A DNA stretch of 24,214 bases from Planctomycetota bacterium (GTDB lineage Bacteria; Planctomycetota; Phycisphaerae; FEN-1346; JAACEH01): positions 1-24,214 of the forward strand of contig JAFGPY010000206.1 of assembly GCA_016935955.1 (NCBI GenBank), in the 5' to 3' direction. Below, piece by piece: positions 15,537-23,762 of this stretch. A model generated the notes under the pieces. That model did not search any database. It was not told the DNA's origin and saw only the letters and a program-made list of their open reading frames with translations. Every line of letters starts with the position of its first letter. The stretch's first letter is position 1. A program made the position numbers and the translations under genes.

Positions 15537-16490
15537 TCATCGCGCCCCGGCTGCGGACAAGGCCTCGGCCGTCGCGGCAAACTGTGCCTTGAGTGCCAGG
15601 TCGCGGGCTGTTTGGCCGGCGGTGTTGCGGGCCGAGGCGTCGGCTCCGCGATTCAGCAGCAGCTTGACCATCTCGGTCTGGTCTTCGGAGGCGGCAACGT
15701 GCAACGGCGTCTCGCCGCGATGGTCTCGGGCCTCCAGGCTAGCGCCTTTGTCCATGAGAAGAGCCGCCACCTCGGTGTTCCCGAAAAAAGCTGCAAGGTG
15801 CAGCGGCGTGCGGCCCAGCGTTCCGACCGCATTGACGTCGGCTCCCCGGGCGATCAGCAGTTCGGCCACCTCGCGGCCGGTCGCCCAATGCAGTGCGGTC
15901 CGTCCCTGGTCGTCGCGCTCGTTGACGTCGAGACCCCGCTCCAACAACATCTGCGCCACGCCGGCCCGTCCGTTCACGGCGGCAATGGCCAGCAGCGAGT
16001 TGCCGCCGCTCGTTTCGTGCAGCGGCACTCCGGCGTCGAGCAGGTAGGCAACCATTTCCTGGTGCCCGCCGACGACGGCCAGACTCAGGGGCGTGATGCC
16101 CTCGTGCGTCTTCGGATTGAGCTTCGCGCCACGATCGACCAGGAGCCGCGCGACGGTCACGTTGCCAGTTTCGCCGGCCTGGTGCATGGGCGTCCATCCC
16201 CAGCCGTTGGTATCGTTGGCATCCGCGCCGCGGTCGAGCAGCAGCGTGACGATCTCCGGGTGCTGGCACCATGCGGCCATCTGGATCGGCCGCACGCCCC
16301 AGGGGCCGCCCTCGACGTCGATCCACTCTTTGTGTCGGTCGATCCCGGCACGGACGGCGGCCACGTCGCCCTTGTCGATGGCAACGAACATCGCCGCCAC
16401 GTCGGGCGGACAGGAGCCTGCCGTGCATCCGGCGACGGTCAGTGCGGCAAGAAGAGTCACAGCAAAAACGACAAAGAAGGCCCTGCTCAT
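15537..16490 (-). CDS. Ankyrin-repeat lipoprotein
   Basis: This 317-aa protein has a lipoprotein signal (MSRAFFVVFAVTLLAALTVAGC; lipobox V-A-G-C, Cys22) followed almost entirely by ankyrin repeats. About eight or nine are visible from residue 30 to the end, with hallmarks such as GWTPMHQAGETGNVTVARLL, GRTPLHLAAFFGNTEVAALL and GETPLHVAASEDQTEMVKLL. Ankyrin repeats are protein-binding scaffolds; no enzymatic domain is present. The lipid anchor places it in the periplasm or on the surface. The ATG at 16490 has GGAGG 8 nt upstream; the frame is open to 16571 but without a better start. The repeat near residues 195-225 is shorter than its neighbours (GRTALHWATGREVAELLIARG). The partner is unknown. 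Confidence 0.88.
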   Translation of the reverse strand: MSRAFFVVFAVTLLAALTVAGCTAGSCPPDVAAMFVAIDKGDVAAVRAGIDRHKEWIDVEGGPWGVRPIQMAAWCQHPEIVTLLLDRGADANDTNGWGWTPMHQAGETGNVTVARLLVDRGAKLNPKTHEGITPLSLAVVGGHQEMVAYLLDAGVPLHETSGGNSLLAIAAVNGRAGVAQMLLERGLDVNERDDQGRTALHWATGREVAELLIARGADVNAVGTLGRTPLHLAAFFGNTEVAALLMDKGASLEARDHRGETPLHVAASEDQTEMVKLLLNRGADASARNTAGQTARDLALKAQFAATAEALSAAGAR

Positions 16491-16608
16491 GAACCGATCC
16501 TCCACGTGCATCGATTGCCCGAGTGTCCCGCCATGCGTCGAAGTGTCCCCGTATGGTACCAAGCGGGTCACGACATGGGCAACAGGAAACGAAACTTCAA
16601 AGAGCGTC

Positions 16609-16638
16609 TTGCGTCGTGCGACGGGCGAAGACTATAAT
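16609..16638 (+). promoter_or_regulatory. Sigma-70-type promoter of the Cys-rich protein gene
   Basis: TTGCGT (16609-16614), an 18-nt spacer and a consensus TATAAT (16633-16638) lie on the plus strand. The transcript start near 16645 leaves a leader of about 70 nt before the ATG at 16716. Confidence 0.7.
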
Positions 16639-16715
16639 CGATGTGTCATCCCACGGACCATTCGGCGACGACATGCCTGCCCGCCACAGCGGGTTCTGGA
16701 AAACGGAGAGCCCTG

Positions 16716-17006
16716 ATGCCCTATTGCTGGAAATGCAAGGCCCAGTACATTGCCATGAAGAAGACACCGGGCTTTCACGACACGTGCGACACGTGCCACA
16801 ACTACTGGCATTCGTGCTGCAACTGCCGGCACTTCACGGGCTACCCGACGGCACGGTGCCTGTTGCCGAACGTCGACCCGGTGCATGACTTCGAGGGAGC
16901 GAACTTCTGCGACGAGTTCAAGTTGGCCGAGACGACACCCGACCAGCGCAACGCCCCGAACCCGGACGATGCCCGCAAGAAGTGGAACGACTTGTTCAAG
17001 GACTAG
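16716..17006 (+). CDS. Small Cys-rich (probable zinc-binding) protein of unknown function
   Basis: This 96-aa protein contains nine cysteines in the first 65 residues: C4-x2-C7, C24-x2-C27, C34-C35-x-C37, C48 and C65. The first two pairs look like a zinc ribbon; the later ones (HSCCNCRHF, ARCLLP, NFCDEF) look like a second metal site. The remaining C-terminal part is charged and ends KKWNDLFKD. The ATG at 16716 follows GGAGAG with a 5-nt gap, and a consensus promoter lies upstream, so the gene is well supported despite its size. No signal peptide is visible. Small proteins of this pattern are, to my recollection, common in planctomycete-like genomes, but no function is assigned here. It precedes the DUF58 gene by 42 nt and may be co-transcribed with it. 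Confidence 0.78.
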   Translation: MPYCWKCKAQYIAMKKTPGFHDTCDTCHNYWHSCCNCRHFTGYPTARCLLPNVDPVHDFEGANFCDEFKLAETTPDQRNAPNPDDARKKWNDLFKD

Positions 17007-17012
17007 GCTTCT

Positions 17013-17039
17013 GTAGGGTGGCTGCTCGCAGCCACGCGG
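17013..17039. repeat. Hairpin between the Cys-rich and DUF58 genes
   Basis: GTGGCTGC (17018-17025) and GCAGCCAC (17028-17035) form a perfect inverted repeat. It is flanked by TGTAGG and GCGG, like other short palindromic repeats of this type. No T tract follows. It lies within the 42-nt gap and could attenuate transcription or protect mRNA between the two genes. Confidence 0.6.
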
Positions 17040-17048
17040 ACAGACTAT

Positions 17049-18014
17049 ATGCCCGAGAACGAAACCCTGGAATTCTTCGACTCGGCGTTCCTGCGGAAGC
17101 TGGAGGCGATGGCTGTCTTTAGCCGCAAGGCCTTCGCCGGCCGGCTACGCGGCGAACAGCGGAGCAACAAGCACGGCTCGAGCGTGGAGTTCGCCGATTT
17201 CCGTCCGTACAGCCAGGGCGATGACTTCCGTCGCATCGACTGGAACGCCTACGCGCGCTTTGAGGATCTGTTCATCAAACTCTTCACGGAGGAAGAGGAT
17301 CTGTTCGTCTACCTGCTGGTGGACCGGTCGACGAGCATGAGGTTCGGCAAGCCGACGACGAAGTTCGACCTGGCCCGCCGCCTGGCTGCAGCCGTAGCCT
17401 ACATTGCCCTGAGCAACCTCGATCGGGTGACGGTGCAGGCCATGAGCTGTGAAGGCGAGACGACGCCGGATCCCCTGTCGGTCGGCAGCGAAACCGAGAC
17501 GGGTGAACCGGCCGGCCGGCCGGCAGAAGATCATCTGGCGTTCACGCGCGGCAAGGGTTCGATCTTCACGGTGTTCGATTTTCTGCGGCGTCTCCGGCCA
17601 CAGGGCCGCACCGATCTGGGCCGCAGCGTCCGCGAGTTCCTGATGCACCATCGTCACAAGGGCGTGGCCCTGGTGATCAGCGATTTCCTGAGTCCGGACG
17701 GTTACGCCGACGCGTTGAAGCAGTTGGGCTTCGCTGGATTCCAGCCGATGGTCATCCAGGTGCTGGCCCGCGAAGAACTGGAGCCCGACCTCTCGGGCGA
17801 CTTCCGCCTGGTCGACAGCGAGACCGGCCAACCGGTGGACATCTCGACCACGCGGCGGATGATGGACGGTTACCGCGAGCGTGTGCAGCGATTCACCGGC
17901 GACCTGGAGCAGTTCTGCAAACGGCAGAACATCGCCCACCTGATGACCACCAGCGACACGGCGGCCGAGGACCTGGTGCTGCACACCCTTCGGCGCGCGG
18001 GCATCGTTAAGTAG
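17049..18014 (+). CDS. DUF58 domain protein with VWA-like fold
   Basis: This 321-aa protein has the DUF58 signature: GRLRGEQRSNKHGSSVEFAD, then RPYSQGDDFRRIDWNAYARF, then a von Willebrand A-like domain opening with LVDRSTSM, an acceptable D-x-S-x-S metal-site motif. LRPQGRTDLGRSVREFL and GVALVISDFLSPDGY continue that domain. DUF58 proteins are usually encoded beside a MoxR-type AAA ATPase and act as its adaptor in assembling enzymes or envelope systems. No MoxR gene is present on either side in this window, which is unusual. There are no transmembrane segments, so this is the cytoplasmic form. The ATG at 17049 lacks a clear Shine-Dalgarno sequence; it lies 42 nt after the Cys-rich gene and may depend on that transcript. 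Confidence 0.88.
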   Translation: MPENETLEFFDSAFLRKLEAMAVFSRKAFAGRLRGEQRSNKHGSSVEFADFRPYSQGDDFRRIDWNAYARFEDLFIKLFTEEEDLFVYLLVDRSTSMRFGKPTTKFDLARRLAAAVAYIALSNLDRVTVQAMSCEGETTPDPLSVGSETETGEPAGRPAEDHLAFTRGKGSIFTVFDFLRRLRPQGRTDLGRSVREFLMHHRHKGVALVISDFLSPDGYADALKQLGFAGFQPMVIQVLAREELEPDLSGDFRLVDSETGQPVDISTTRRMMDGYRERVQRFTGDLEQFCKRQNIAHLMTTSDTAAEDLVLHTLRRAGIVK

Positions 18015-18132
18015 CCGCACTCACGCACGCCCCAGCCGCGCCTCACATCCCATACAACCGGAACATTCCTCACCCCAAGCAGCAAACTCTTCCCAGCTTG
18101 CCAGGCATATTTCCGCGTGACCCGGCGAAAGT

Positions 18133-18161
18133 TTGACCGGGGGCAACGCGTGGGCTATATA
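18133..18161 (+). promoter_or_regulatory. Promoter of the S41 protease gene
   Basis: TTGACC (18133-18138), a 17-nt spacer and TATATA (18156-18161) lie on the plus strand. The start near 18168 excludes translation from the upstream part of the open frame. Confidence 0.7.
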
Positions 18162-18249
18162 TGAACGGGCAGAAGCGGCAACTGCGGTCGGTGGGGACCG
18201 GTCGCGCGTCGCCATGTCGCTTCGCTCATCCTTTCGTCAGGTTGTACGC

Positions 18250-20028
18250 ATGCACCGAATGGCTCGGACAACGGTGGCCCTTGTTGCGCTATGCCTGCTG
18301 GTCTTTCTGGCCGGTTTGGGATGTCGCAGCGTCTACGCCGAGGGATCGTACGCCCGGCTGGGCAACGTGCGTCTGAGTCACCTGCCTAGCGAAACCCGCG
18401 AACTCATCGAATCGCTGGTCAAAGCCCACAACGATGCCGAGGCCCGCGGCCTGGCCCTGTGGGCTCAGGGGCAGCAATTTGAGCGCGACGCCAACATGAT
18501 GGCCGCTTTGGCCGCCTACCAGGAGATTCCCCGCAGCGGCGCCCTGCCGCCATCGGATCTTGATGAACGGATTCGCTGGTGCCGGGCGCGAATGGCCGTC
18601 GATGCCCGCTGGGCCGACGATAAGCTGCTGGCCACCGCGCGACGCATGGATCTCGAAAAAGGGCTCGGCCTGTACCGCGAGGTGGTCCGCTCGGTGGCCG
18701 ACAACTACGTGGACAAGGTCGGCTACGCGAGGCTGCTGGTCAACGGTCTGACGAACCTCCGCGCGGCCATGGCCAGCGAGACGTTTCGCGAACGGCACGC
18801 GATGAGTGACGATGCGGCCGCACGAGCCGCGTTCCTGGGCGGACTGGACATCCTCGCCCGCAAGATCGGCGAAGAAAAGAAGCTGACCAGCTTCACGGCA
18901 CGCTACTACGTGCGGCAGGTGTGCGAGGAGAACGAGCGGACGATCGGTTTGCCGTGCGGCGTGATCATCTCCGAGATGCTCTTCGGCGCCGCCGAGCACC
19001 TGGACGAGTACACCACGTACATGACGCACGAGATGTACGAGGAACTGAAGTCGGACATCAACGGACAGTTCGTCGGATTGGGCGTCGAAGTGCGGCAGGA
19101 CGAGGGACACATTCGGATCGTCAATGTCTTCGACAGCGGACCGGCGAGCAAGGCCGGGATACAAGGCGGCGACATCCTGGTGGCAGTTGATGCGGAAAAT
19201 CTGGAAGGAAAATCTCTCGGCGAGGCGGCACGATTGATCCGTGGGCCGCGCGGGTCGCAGGTCGCTGTGAAGGTGGACCGCAACGGCGAACAGATGACGT
19301 TCACCGCGACGCGCGATACGATCAACGTGCCGAGCGTGCGCCGCACAGCGCACCTGGGTGACGGCGGGCGCATCGGCTACATCCAGGTGTCCAACTTCCA
19401 GCGAAGTACAGGCTTCGAGGTGTCTCGGGCTCTCGACCAGTTGGCCGACGACGGGCCGCTTGAGGCGATGGTGCTCGACCTGCGAGGCAACCCGGGCGGA
19501 CTGCTCGACGCCGCCGTGGACGTCTGCAACCTGTTCATCGACAAGGGCACCGTACTGACGACTCGCGGCCGCGGCTTCGGCCAGACGCAGACCTACCGTG
19601 TCGGCCACTGGCGCTACAACTACCACAGCCAGCCGCTGGTGATCCTGGTGGACGGCCGGTCGGCCAGCGCCAGCGAAATTGTGGCCGGGGCCCTGCACGA
19701 TCATGGGCGTGCCACGCTGGTCGGCAGCCGCACCTACGGCAAGGGCATCGTCCAGAGCGTCCTGCCCATTGAGGGGGGCCAAAGTGCCCTTTACGTGACG
19801 ACAGCCCGGTTTTTCGGCCCCCAGGAGGTTCCCTTCCACGGCATTGGCATCGCCCCGGACGTAGCCGTGGAGACGCCCGATGAGCCCGCCCGGACACCCG
19901 GCGACGAGCCGAATCCGGCGGCCGATGCCGCCCTCCGGCGGGCCCTCGACGTGGTGGCCGAGTCCATGCGACAGGGCACATCCGTCGCCCGCGCCGACAC
20001 AGTTGCAGCACCACTGCCCACTCCGTGA
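18250..20028 (+). CDS. S41 family C-terminal processing peptidase
   Basis: This 592-aa exported protease has an N-terminal hydrophobic segment (ARTTVALVALCLLVFLAGLGC) that is either a lipoprotein signal (Cys in G-L-G-C) or a signal peptide ending VYA. A long helical region (about 30-260) precedes the motif LDEYTTYMTHEMYEEL, a PDZ domain (QFVGLGVEVRQDEG to about residue 355) and the S41 core. The Ser-Lys dyad is S473 in SASASEIVAGAL and K498 in RTYGKGIVQS, with the 25-residue spacing seen in E. coli Tsp. IGYIQVSNF and LDLRGNPGGLLDAAV are typical core strands. The helical region is longer than in short CtpA proteins. The ATG at 18250 is preferred (CAGG upstream and signal sequence directly after); ATGs at 18214 and 18259 are alternatives. 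Substrates are likely envelope proteins. Confidence 0.9.
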   Translation: MHRMARTTVALVALCLLVFLAGLGCRSVYAEGSYARLGNVRLSHLPSETRELIESLVKAHNDAEARGLALWAQGQQFERDANMMAALAAYQEIPRSGALPPSDLDERIRWCRARMAVDARWADDKLLATARRMDLEKGLGLYREVVRSVADNYVDKVGYARLLVNGLTNLRAAMASETFRERHAMSDDAAARAAFLGGLDILARKIGEEKKLTSFTARYYVRQVCEENERTIGLPCGVIISEMLFGAAEHLDEYTTYMTHEMYEELKSDINGQFVGLGVEVRQDEGHIRIVNVFDSGPASKAGIQGGDILVAVDAENLEGKSLGEAARLIRGPRGSQVAVKVDRNGEQMTFTATRDTINVPSVRRTAHLGDGGRIGYIQVSNFQRSTGFEVSRALDQLADDGPLEAMVLDLRGNPGGLLDAAVDVCNLFIDKGTVLTTRGRGFGQTQTYRVGHWRYNYHSQPLVILVDGRSASASEIVAGALHDHGRATLVGSRTYGKGIVQSVLPIEGGQSALYVTTARFFGPQEVPFHGIGIAPDVAVETPDEPARTPGDEPNPAADAALRRALDVVAESMRQGTSVARADTVAAPLPTP

Positions 20029-20193
20029 CATCTTCATCCAACTCTCCCACATCCAACCCAACGCCAGACGCAGCGATCGTCCCTCGCGAGGTTCAACCAC
20101 AACACGCGACCGCACTGATGACGATCATCGCGCGCGGCGTTATCATCGCATCGCGCCAACTTGCCTCCGCGTGAGCGCGCGACGGGCGCGCGA

Positions 20194-20253
20194 ACATCAT
20201 GATCGTGATAACAAACCGCCGTGACGAATCACATCGCGTAGCACATCATGATC
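20194..20253. repeat. Pair of 11-nt direct repeats, ACATCATGATC
   Basis: ACATCATGATC occurs at 20194-20204 and at 20243-20253, 49 nt apart. Each contains the palindrome ATCATGAT. Two identical, palindrome-containing words upstream of a gene could be regulator binding sites, but this is only suggested by their arrangement. Confidence 0.4.
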
Positions 20254-20272
20254 ACTCGAAGAGGTAATCGGC

Positions 20273-20416
20273 ATGCAGTATGAACGCGGTGTCGACGTCG
20301 CGTGCGAGTGGCGCGAGTTGTTGCGCGGCGTGAAAAAACTTTCCAACACTGAGCGCGAATCGCGCGATTTTTGTTGCAGTCTGTCAGCAGTCAAGCGCAT
20401 TATTAGAGGCAATTAG
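20273..20416 (+). CDS. Candidate small protein of 47 residues
   Basis: An ATG at 20273 is preceded by AGAGG 8 nt upstream and opens a frame that ends with TAG at 20414-20416. The product is charged, beginning MQYERGVDVACEWRELL and ending with a basic stretch, VKRIIRGN. It has two adjacent cysteines. No family is recognised. Against it, a GC hairpin with a T5 tract (20353-20372) lies inside the frame, and the surrounding region is unusual in composition, so the frame could be accidental. Confidence 0.3.
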   Translation: MQYERGVDVACEWRELLRGVKKLSNTERESRDFCCSLSAVKRIIRGN

Positions 20417-20695
20417 TCTTAAGTTAAGTTCGCTGTTGCTCCGATGAGTTCTAACGAGTTGCTTTACAGCATTGATAAGGTCGAATGTCGGAGACGCTCG
20501 AGAGGTTGTGTCACATCCTTATCAACTAGTGCTGCACTTCGGCTGTTCACGTTGATGCTTGTCGCGAGAAGATCACGAGAGACAGGATGTCATGCTCGTG
20601 ATGATAACGATGAGGCAACATGAAGTCGGCGTCGGCTTCAATAGGACTTGAGGAACTCGAGCTGTCTTTCGATCTTTTTGAAAGGAGCAAACACG

Positions 20696-20905
20696 ATGGC
20701 GAAGAAGAAGGCTGCAAAGAAGAAGGTGGCCAAGAAGAAGGTGAAGAAGGTGGCCAAGAAGAAGGTCGCGAAGAAGAAGAAACCGGCCAAGAAGGCAGCC
20801 AAGAAGAAGGTCGCCAAGAAGAAAGTGGCGAAGAAGAAAGTCGCCAAGAAAAAGGTCGCAAAGAAGAAGAAGGTCGCAAAGAAGAAAGTCGGCTGCAAGA
20901 AGTAG
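20696..20905 (+). CDS. Lysine-rich histone H1-like protein (AKKK repeats)
   Basis: This 69-aa protein is built almost entirely of V/A-A-K-K-K repeats: 41 of 69 residues are lysine, the rest mainly alanine and valine, with one proline and a single cysteine near the end (VGCKK). Such proteins resemble the C-terminal tail of eukaryotic histone H1 and the bacterial Hc-type proteins, and bind DNA or RNA by charge. AAAGGAG lies 8 nt before the ATG at 20696, a very good ribosome-binding site, and a strong hairpin follows about 50 nt after the stop. The DNA itself is an imperfect AAG-rich tandem repeat, so repeat number may vary between strains. No globular domain is attached. A role in nucleoid compaction is inferred from composition only. 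Confidence 0.82.
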   Translation: MAKKKAAKKKVAKKKVKKVAKKKVAKKKKPAKKAAKKKVAKKKVAKKKVAKKKVAKKKKVAKKKVGCKK

Positions 20906-20956
20906 CACCATCCGCCGAGGCCGCTCCGTGGCGAGGGCTCGGTGATAAGACGCTAT

Positions 20957-20994
20957 AGCGGGACCGGAAGACGCCTTCTGGTCCCGCTTCGTTT
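20957..20994 (+). terminator. Terminator of the lysine-rich protein gene
   Basis: A 14-bp stem (20957-20970 with 20975-20988, one G-T pair) closes a 4-nt loop and is followed by TCGTTT. It is the longest hairpin in the window; the T tract is short. Confidence 0.72.
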
Positions 20995-21039
20995 CCCGGC
21001 CCGGACCCGGCGTTTTCCCGCCCTGCCAGCAAGGCGGCC

Positions 21040-21068
21040 TTGCTCGAAGGCCACCCAGTCCGTATAAT
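21040..21068 (+). promoter_or_regulatory. Promoter of the ParA-like gene, apparently leaderless
   Basis: TTGCTC (21040-21045), a 17-nt spacer and a consensus TATAAT (21063-21068) lie on the plus strand. Only 7 nt separate the -10 box from the ATG at 21076, so transcription should begin at the start codon. There is no Shine-Dalgarno sequence. Confidence 0.65.
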
Positions 21069-21075
21069 CCGCCAC

Positions 21076-22138
<1,063 letters not shown>

Positions 22139-22158
<20 letters not shown>

Positions 22159-22585
22159 TCGGCCGCTGGCCTGGGGCTGCGCGATCGCCTACCTGGCGAT
22201 GCTGTTCGTCCTCAGCCACAACAACTTCCGCAATCTCGGGATCAAGACGTTCCACTATGGCGACAAGGTGGCCCATGCCGTGGCATACGCCGGGCTGAGC
22301 ATGATGTTGTACTGGGCGTTTCGAAGCATGCGTCACGGCTGGCTGTTCCGCTGGGCGGCCCTGCTGGCAGTCATCGGGGCGAGCCTCTACGGCATCAGCG
22401 ACGAATGGCACCAGAGTTGGGGACCGGGCCATCGCGACGCCGACATCTGGGACTGGGCGGCCGACACGGTCGGAGCCGCGACCATGATGCTGGGCGTGTT
22501 CCTCTACACCCGCTTCCGCAAAGCACCGTGGCAGAAGCAGGACGAGGACTGGTCGCACGACGAGAACATACATTCCGGGCACTGA
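22139..22585 (+). CDS. VanZ-like membrane protein
   Basis: This 148-aa membrane protein has the VanZ family pattern: a first hydrophobic segment (LAWGCAIAYLAMLFVLS), then FHYGDKVAHAVAYAGLSMML, a third segment around AALLAVIGASLYGISDEWHQ, and DIWDWAADTVGAATMMLGVFLY. VanZ gives low-level teicoplanin resistance in enterococci, but most bacterial members have no known role. The conserved D-K-x-x-H and S-D-E-x-H-Q motifs are intact. The ATG at 22139 lies inside the end of the ParA-like gene, in another frame, with AGAGG about 8-9 nt upstream, so the two genes are probably co-translated. Convergent with the TauE/SafE-type gene. Confidence 0.88.
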
Positions 22586-22592
22586 CGGCAAA

Positions 22593-22616
22593 CATGCTTC
22601 TGCAAGCAGAAGCATG
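22593..22616. terminator. Perfect palindrome between convergent genes, possible bidirectional terminator
   Basis: CATGCTTCTGC (22593-22603) and GCAGAAGCATG (22606-22616) form an 11-bp inverted repeat. It lies in the 44-nt gap between the VanZ-like and permease genes. No T tract follows on either strand. CTTCTGCAAGCAGAAGCA from it recurs at 7573-7592 with two extra bases. Confidence 0.5.
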
Positions 22617-22629
22617 GCCCCCACCCTGC

Positions 22630-23493
22630 TCACCCGCCAATCCAGCCGCTGACGATCTGCGGCAGGTTGACCTTCACGAAGAAACACTTGTAGGCCGTCC
22701 AGGCCAGGAAGCCGATGAACAATGCCCTGACCAGGCGGTCAGGCAGTTTGTGGGTCAGATGACCGCCGATGAACGCGCCGACGATGGCCGAAGGAATCAG
22801 CAGCGCGGCCAGCTTGATCGGATCCCAATGCGACATGCCTTCGGGCAGCGGCACGGTGATGTTCTTGACCACGGCGGCAATGGCGCAGAAGATCACCATC
22901 GTTGCGGAACTATTGGCGATGGCGTTCTTCTGGGGCATGTCGAGAATCATCTGCTGGCTGGGCACGCTGTAGGTGCCGCCACCGATGCCGAGCATGCCCG
23001 CCAGAAAGCCCGTGGGCACGGCAACGGCCGAGACGCGCGGCAGGCTCATCCGCAGCGACTCCAGACTGTCGGCCGCATCGAGCGCCGCCGGCTGCCCCTT
23101 GCGGAAAAGCTTGCGGACATTGTTGTAGACCATGAAACAGACCACCGTCCCGAAGACGACCCAAAGCACCTTGTCGAGGTCGTACTGGCCGAGAGTGTTC
23201 GCGGCCAGCACCCCCGCGATGGCGGCAAGGATGCCAAGCGGGATGACCATCTTGACGACCTTGACGATGACGCGCCGATTGCGGTAGTGTCCGACGGCAC
23301 CGCCGAGGCCGACAAAGACGTTGCAAATCAGGGCCGCAGCGGCGAAGACGTTATAGGACACATCGGGAAAGACGCTGCCCAGGACCGGCAGGAAGATGAC
23401 CGAGCCGCCGATGCCGAGCATGCCGCCGCCGATGCCGGCAACCAAGCCGGTGATAACGAGAGCAACGATCCTGGCGGTGGTCAGTTCAAGCAT
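22630..23493 (-). CDS. TauE/SafE-family (TSUP) membrane permease
   Basis: This 287-aa membrane protein belongs to the sulfite exporter TauE/SafE family. The two family repeats are clear: GIGGGMLGIGGSVIFLPVL near the N terminus and AGMLGIGGGTYSVPSQQMIL in the second half. About eight hydrophobic segments are present. Members move sulfite, sulfoacetate or other small organic anions; the substrate here is unknown. The ATG at 23493 has AAGGA about 9 nt upstream, and the N terminus MLELTTARIVALVITGLVAG leads straight into the first helix; the open frame to 23766 is overlap with the neighbouring genes. It follows the 73-aa gene by 37 nt on the same strand. Confidence 0.9.
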   Translation of the reverse strand: MLELTTARIVALVITGLVAGIGGGMLGIGGSVIFLPVLGSVFPDVSYNVFAAAALICNVFVGLGGAVGHYRNRRVIVKVVKMVIPLGILAAIAGVLAANTLGQYDLDKVLWVVFGTVVCFMVYNNVRKLFRKGQPAALDAADSLESLRMSLPRVSAVAVPTGFLAGMLGIGGGTYSVPSQQMILDMPQKNAIANSSATMVIFCAIAAVVKNITVPLPEGMSHWDPIKLAALLIPSAIVGAFIGGHLTHKLPDRLVRALFIGFLAWTAYKCFFVKVNLPQIVSGWIGG

Positions 23494-23530
23494 AACAACG
23501 ATTCCTTCTTTCTCGTGGACGGCGCGACGA

Positions 23531-23752
23531 CTATTTGTGATAGCCGAGACTGGTGAAGACCTCGAAGAGCTCTGCCAAGGTGATGAATTTGCGGCCGTGA
23601 GCGATCTTGTAGGCGTCGACGGCCTGGGCGAATTCGCGGGCCTCCGCCGACAGGTCGGCGTGCGAGTCGGCGAACTGGCGTCGCTCGGCGCCGCCTGACG
23701 CGCGGCCGGAGGATTTGCGACGATCGAAAAACTGCTTTTCCCAATCGACCAT
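23531..23752 (-). CDS. Small conserved-looking protein of unknown function, 73 aa
   Basis: This short protein begins MVDWEKQFFDRRKS and has a charged N-terminal half and a predicted helical C-terminal half (FAQAVDAYKIAHGRKFITLA, then ELFEVFTSLGYHK). It has no signal peptide, membrane segment or cysteine, and no family was recognised. GAGGAG lies 6 nt before the ATG at 23752, a strong ribosome-binding site. It starts 10 nt after the stop of the UDP-glucose dehydrogenase gene and precedes the permease gene by 37 nt, so it sits inside an operon. The C-terminal pattern (K-F-I-T-L-A-E-L-F-E-V) hints at a small DNA- or protein-binding helix bundle, but that is a guess. Confidence 0.72.
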   Translation of the reverse strand: MVDWEKQFFDRRKSSGRASGGAERRQFADSHADLSAEAREFAQAVDAYKIAHGRKFITLAELFEVFTSLGYHK

Positions 23753-23762
23753 GGCGTGCTCC

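Larger units (their letters stand above)
20029..20695. other. Long, less GC-rich intergenic region upstream of the histone-like gene
   Basis: These 667 bases differ visibly from the rest of the window: more A and T, many CGCG and ATCATGAT-type words, and no gene of recognised family. They hold a hairpin (GCGCGC, 5-nt loop, GCGCGC, about 20175-20191), an 11-nt direct repeat (20194 and 20243), a candidate 47-aa frame (20273-20416), and a GCGCG-AAT-CGCGC hairpin followed by five Ts (20353-20372). No clear promoter of the form found elsewhere in the window could be picked. The region could be a long regulated leader, carry a small RNA, or be remnant sequence. Confidence 0.5.

Noticed and set aside
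14357..15580. Open frame extending the GAF-phosphatase protein by about 400 residues at its N terminus
   Set aside because: The extension lies antisense to the amidohydrolase gene and is low-complexity in Arg, Pro and Gly. A promoter and Shine-Dalgarno site place the start at 14356.
18289..20115. A 608-residue minus-strand frame opposite the S41 protease gene
   Set aside because: High-GC shadow of the protease, whose PDZ and Ser-Lys motifs are intact.
20696..20905. Tandem AAG-rich DNA as a non-coding microsatellite
   Set aside because: The frame is kept open through all repeats, with a strong ribosome-binding site and terminator, so it is coding.
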